A DNA stretch of 35,781 bases, from positions 1 to 35,781 of the forward strand of contig CALCCA010000143.1 of assembly GCA_937899725.1 (NCBI GenBank). The letters run 5' to 3'. This document shows positions 32,699 to 35,781 of this stretch, piece after piece. The translations under genes were made by a program, and so were the position numbers. This stretch comes from an uncultured Halomicronema sp. GTDB lineage: Bacteria; Cyanobacteriota; Cyanobacteriia; Phormidesmidales; Phormidesmidaceae. Below the pieces are notes generated by a model. It was not told where the DNA came from. It saw nothing but the letters and a program-made list of their open reading frames with translations, and did no database searches. The stretch's first letter is position 1. Each line of letters begins with the position of its first letter.

Positions 32699-34507
32699 AT
32701 GTGTAGCCTACCCAATAAAAATCTAGAGATGATGAATTCTAATGGCATTCTAATCATTCGAGAAAAGGGAAAGACATGTTTTGAATTACTAGAGGAGAAA
32801 CTTTATAAGATTGGTCGTGCGTCGTCTGATGAAATCTTTCTGAGCTCCAAGGGAATTTCCAGAACTCATGCATCCATATACTTCTCAGACGAGAAATTTT
32901 GGCTGGTTGATGGGAGTCTTAAAGGGAAAACAAGTACAAATGGTCTTTTTGTTAATGACGAGAAGATCTCTGTGCATCAATTGAAGAGTTATGATGTTAT
33001 TACTTTTCATGAAAATATTCAAGCGATTTTTGTTCAGTGCGGAGATGAGATTCAGTTGAACGGAAGCCTTGAAAAATTTCTGACTAAGACGTTTGATTTC
33101 TTGAATGTAAAGCAGGAAGAGCAAAAAAAGAATGCTTCAAACATTGAGGAAGGCATGGGGCAAGCCCAGAGTGCCCTACGCCTTCCTCAGATAGATGATT
33201 TAACAGGCTTACCTAACAGGCCAGCTTTTGTCTCAAGGGTGCAGAAATCCCTGGCGGTCAAAAATACACTTTTAGAAGATCATCAGTTTGTCATATTTTT
33301 CATTGATGTTGATCGGTTTAAAATGATCAATGATAGTCTTGGACACTTGGCGGGGGATCAGTTTCTGATTCAGCTAGCTGAACGATTTAAAGCCTGCATC
33401 CGTCCCTATGACATGGCAGCTCGACTAAGTGGTGATGAGTTTGCAATTTTACTTGATAACTTAGAAAGCTTAGATGAAGCGATTATTGTGGCAAAACGAC
33501 TACAAAATAATATCTCTAAACCATTATTTCTGGGTAATCAAGAAGTCTATCCTAGTATTAGTATTGGCATTGCATCTAGTCAGCTTCAATATCAAACGGT
33601 AGAAGAGATTTTGAGAGACGCTGATACAGCGATGTATCACGCGAAAAGAGCTGGAAGATCGAGGTTTATTGTTTTTGACGAAAGCATGCACCAAAAAGCG
33701 AAAGAACTCCTCCAGCTTGATGGTGATTTAAGGCACGCAATTGAACACCAACAGCTACAGCTTTATTATCAACCTATTATTTCTTTGGGCTTGAGGCATT
33801 TGGTGGGATTTGAAGCGTTGATTCGCTGGAATCACCCTGAGCGAGGTTTGATTGATTCAGATATTTTCATCCCAATTGCAGAAGAAACGAACCTAATTTA
33901 TCAGATTGGGATGTGGACTATTCAAGAAGCATGCCGACAACTCGCCAACTGGAAACAAATCCCTGCTATTCAAATTCCACTGTCTGTTAATGTTAATCTT
34001 TCCGCTCGACAACTATCAGATACAAACTTGGTGAGGTGTGTTAAGGATCTGATTGAGAAATACAAGATTGCCGATGATGAACTTAAGCTTGAAATTACTG
34101 AGAGCATCGCTATGGAAAATAGCCAGCAAACGATCAAAGTCTTCAATCAACTGAGGCAAATTGGTATTCCCTTGGTTATTGATGACTTTGGTACAGGCTA
34201 TTCTTCTTTGAGCTACCTGAATCGTTTCCCAATCGATACCCTCAAAATAGATCGCTCTTTTGTTTCAAGAGTTAATCCGAATACTGAAAATACAAGCGTT
34301 AGTATTATCCATTCCATTATCGGTTTGGCTCATAGTCTTGGTGTTAAGGTCGTCGCTGAGGGAATTGAGAAAGAAGAGCATATGGATTATTTGCGACAAG
34401 CCCGGTGTGACTATGGCCAAGGTTACTTATTTGCGCAGCCCTTGACCGCTGAAAATGCTACTGCCTGGGCAGAGCGCGGTTTAGATTGGCGCTGGGTGCC
34501 AATCTAA
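32699..34507 (+). CDS. FHA-GGDEF-EAL protein, bifunctional-looking c-di-GMP enzyme
   Basis: 602 residues from the ATG at 32699; tandem ATGs at 32729 and 32732 would drop 10-11 residues. The FHA domain (about 15-112) has the phosphothreonine-binding set: GR at 39-40, SRTH 54-57 and TNG ending at 82. GGDEF starts DDLTGLPNR; its motif is SGDEF (244-248), with an RPYD inhibitory site five residues upstream, so cyclase activity is possible. EAL is complete: FEALIRW (Glu 372), LEITES, DDFGTGYSSLSYL, KIDRSF, AEGIEK and QGYLFAQPL. FHA domains read Thr phosphorylation by Hanks-type kinases, so this may link Ser/Thr signalling to c-di-GMP. The GGDEF-EAL halves of this protein and the previous one are clearly paralogous, but the input domains differ (FHA instead of REC). 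Confidence 0.93.
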   Translation: MCSLPNKNLEMMNSNGILIIREKGKTCFELLEEKLYKIGRASSDEIFLSSKGISRTHASIYFSDEKFWLVDGSLKGKTSTNGLFVNDEKISVHQLKSYDVITFHENIQAIFVQCGDEIQLNGSLEKFLTKTFDFLNVKQEEQKKNASNIEEGMGQAQSALRLPQIDDLTGLPNRPAFVSRVQKSLAVKNTLLEDHQFVIFFIDVDRFKMINDSLGHLAGDQFLIQLAERFKACIRPYDMAARLSGDEFAILLDNLESLDEAIIVAKRLQNNISKPLFLGNQEVYPSISIGIASSQLQYQTVEEILRDADTAMYHAKRAGRSRFIVFDESMHQKAKELLQLDGDLRHAIEHQQLQLYYQPIISLGLRHLVGFEALIRWNHPERGLIDSDIFIPIAEETNLIYQIGMWTIQEACRQLANWKQIPAIQIPLSVNVNLSARQLSDTNLVRCVKDLIEKYKIADDELKLEITESIAMENSQQTIKVFNQLRQIGIPLVIDDFGTGYSSLSYLNRFPIDTLKIDRSFVSRVNPNTENTSVSIIHSIIGLAHSLGVKVVAEGIEKEEHMDYLRQARCDYGQGYLFAQPLTAENATAWAERGLDWRWVPI

Positions 34508-34696
34508 AGACCATTAGATTTTGAGTATCTGAGGAAAACGATCAGTCGAATAAAGCGCCCCACTAACTGCTTGAAAAATAGGAGTTTGCTGATTTAGGAG
34601 ATGCTTCTAGTTGATAAAGGAACTGCCCAGAATCTCAACTAGTTGAGCTTAGCGCGAATCAGGCTACCCTTTAAGGCCGTCATAGAGGTTCCTCTT

Positions 34697-35000
34697 ATGG
34701 CTCGCCTCGCTCCCACCCCTCCTACGCCTATCCGACCAAGAACGAGCAGACTGCACCCTGCTCAGTCGCCATCGTACAGCGCAACAGATTGCCCTGTACG
34801 ATGAAGGCAAAAATCATCGAGAGATTGCCCGAGAGTTGAACATTAGCCGAGATATGGCCCGACTCTGGCGTCAGCGTTGACTAGCGCTAGCGCCCACCGA
34901 TCTACCCAGTCGCCGAACGCTTAGCCTGGACTGTGGACAATCAGGGCGAAAGAAAAGCAGGAAAGTGGTAGAGATTCTAAAACTCTATGCTCTACCACTC
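34697..35000 (+). pseudogene. IS630-type transposase N-terminal relic
   Basis: An ATG at 34697 reads MARLAPTPPTP. A frameshift near 34720 leads to LSDQERADC...LLSRHRTAQQ and a helix-turn-helix EIARELNISRDMARLWRQR, ending in a TGA (34878-34880) where such proteins usually continue with a Trp or similar. Further 3' the reading decays, with VVEILKLYAL (about 34965-34994) as a possible last trace. The catalytic domain is absent; another transposase relic begins at 35001. The family call rests on the N-terminal HTH pattern. Confidence 0.6.
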
Positions 35001-35781
35001 ATGTCAGATCATCTTGACGCGCTGCGCCAATTTCGCCAAGGGATTTATGCAAGTTTTCCGTATCGTCGGGATAGCTTGCTGGATTTGCTGGATGCCTTCA
35101 GCCGTAATGACCGCGCCCGCTCAACCGTGGAGTTGAATCTGAATCCCTGCTTTCGTCGGCAATACAGCGCGTTGTACAAAGCAATTTCTCAGGCTTACGT
35201 CGAGAGCGACTATCCAGTGTGCAGCTTCGCAGCCTATCAGCAAGGCCGGGTGATGTTGAACACCTTGCCCGCGCCGAGCGAGGATGCCTACCGTCTTTGG
35301 TCTGGATGAGACGCCCCACGAACGGCGGTCTACTCGTTGTCTGAGCGACCGCCAAAACATCCATCCCGCCTCGCCCGTAGCGGCCCAACGGCCGGTCAGT
35401 GAAGGGCACAACGATCCGGTCTTAGCCGCCTTTCCAGAAGTTGGCGCGGATGAGTGGTCCTGATGGGAGTTACCCATAAGTGTGGAGCGGGTCAGTAGCC
35501 TGAGCAATACTATCGAGGTGGCGCACCACCAAATTGTGCAACTGATGAGCTACCGGCAAAGCGTCCCCCCACCGCTCCTGGTGTTGACGGTGGATAGTCG
35601 CTATCCGACCCCGGCCTTTTTGTCTGGCTTGCGGGACTATCCGGATTTGCTGGTAATTGCCCAGGTGCGCTGCAAGCGGAGTTTCTATCAATTGCCCGAA
35701 GCGGGGCGCAGCTCGACCCGTCCGCATGCAAAATCGCGCCAACTTCGGGGTCTTGGCAACTTTTGGTGATCCAAATGCCAC
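35001..35781 (+). pseudogene. Degraded IS701/IS4-like transposase (cyanobacterial NF041680-like), runs off the window
   Basis: From the ATG at 35001: MSDHLDALRQFRQGIYASFP, then LLDLLDAFSRNDRARSTVELNLNPCFRRQYSALY, a pattern I know from a cyanobacterial transposase group. The frame shifts near 35290 into FGLDETPHERRSTRCLSDR, which holds the first catalytic Asp region. It meets a TGA at 35461-35463 and continues in the same frame as WELPISVERVSS...LLVLTVDSRYPTPAFLSGL with the second Asp region. It then loses similarity at about 35710 and stops at 35767. One frameshift and one internal stop make it inactive. Confidence 0.75.

Noticed and set aside
35098-35507. Long minus-strand frames across the right-edge transposase
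   Set aside because: Shadows of the plus-strand transposase relic, with Arg/Ser-rich composition and no domain.

Overview
The window is a chromosomal stretch of a cyanobacterium, probably filamentous (Leptolyngbya-like is a guess). Evidence: frequent HIP1 palindromes (GCGATCGC), a group 1 RpoD of cyanobacterial type, a cyanobacterial-type UvrA, a TPR-fused Ser/Thr kinase, a homogentisate-pathway HPPD, Uma2 (DUF820) proteins and an ethylene-receptor-like sensor kinase. No tRNA, rRNA or CRISPR array was seen.

Layout. 1-3300: a CSS-motif membrane sensor cut off at the left edge, a lipoprotein, a relic of a beta-barrel-like C-terminus, then hisA. 3230-7300: a perfect convergent terminator hairpin, a phasin-like small protein, rpoD with its terminator, a nested inverted repeat, a LysE-type exporter and an exported RidA-like protein. 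7569-11742: an accessory patch with a TspO/MBR protein, an Uma2 gene followed by a diverged second copy of the tspO 3' end, an AT-rich AIPR-type abortive-infection gene, and a second Uma2. 11949-20265: housekeeping-like, with a lipoprotein, an orphan sugar-ABC permease, a kinase-TPR protein, uvrA and hppD. 20308-22914: decay zone with a truncated hsp20, a 24-bp perfect hairpin, a TetR regulator and a dead IS5-type element. 23370-34507: a signalling island. 34697-35781: piled-up transposase relics.

The signalling island holds five consecutive genes on the plus strand. They are an ethylene-receptor-like PAS histidine kinase, an Rcp1-type single-domain response regulator, a hybrid kinase (REC-PAS-PAS-GAF-HisKA-HATPase-REC-REC-HPt), a REC-GGDEF-EAL protein with a dead GGDEF motif, and an FHA-GGDEF-EAL protein. 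The first three lie 2-3 bases apart and should be co-transcribed. A reasonable model is membrane-sensed input passed through a phosphorelay into cyclic-di-GMP turnover. The final FHA protein offers a link to Ser/Thr phosphorylation. The island is visibly AT-richer than uvrA/hppD, nearly lacks HIP1 sites and is bracketed by IS relics, so it may have been acquired as a block.

The most interesting points are: (i) the ethylene-binding-like domain, whose second copper ligand His is Cys and whose neighbouring Pro is Ser; (ii) the Uma2 gene sandwiched between two 86%-identical copies of the tspO 3' end; (iii) the 24-bp perfect hairpin with three copies of ATTCGGTTTA between hsp20' and tetR.
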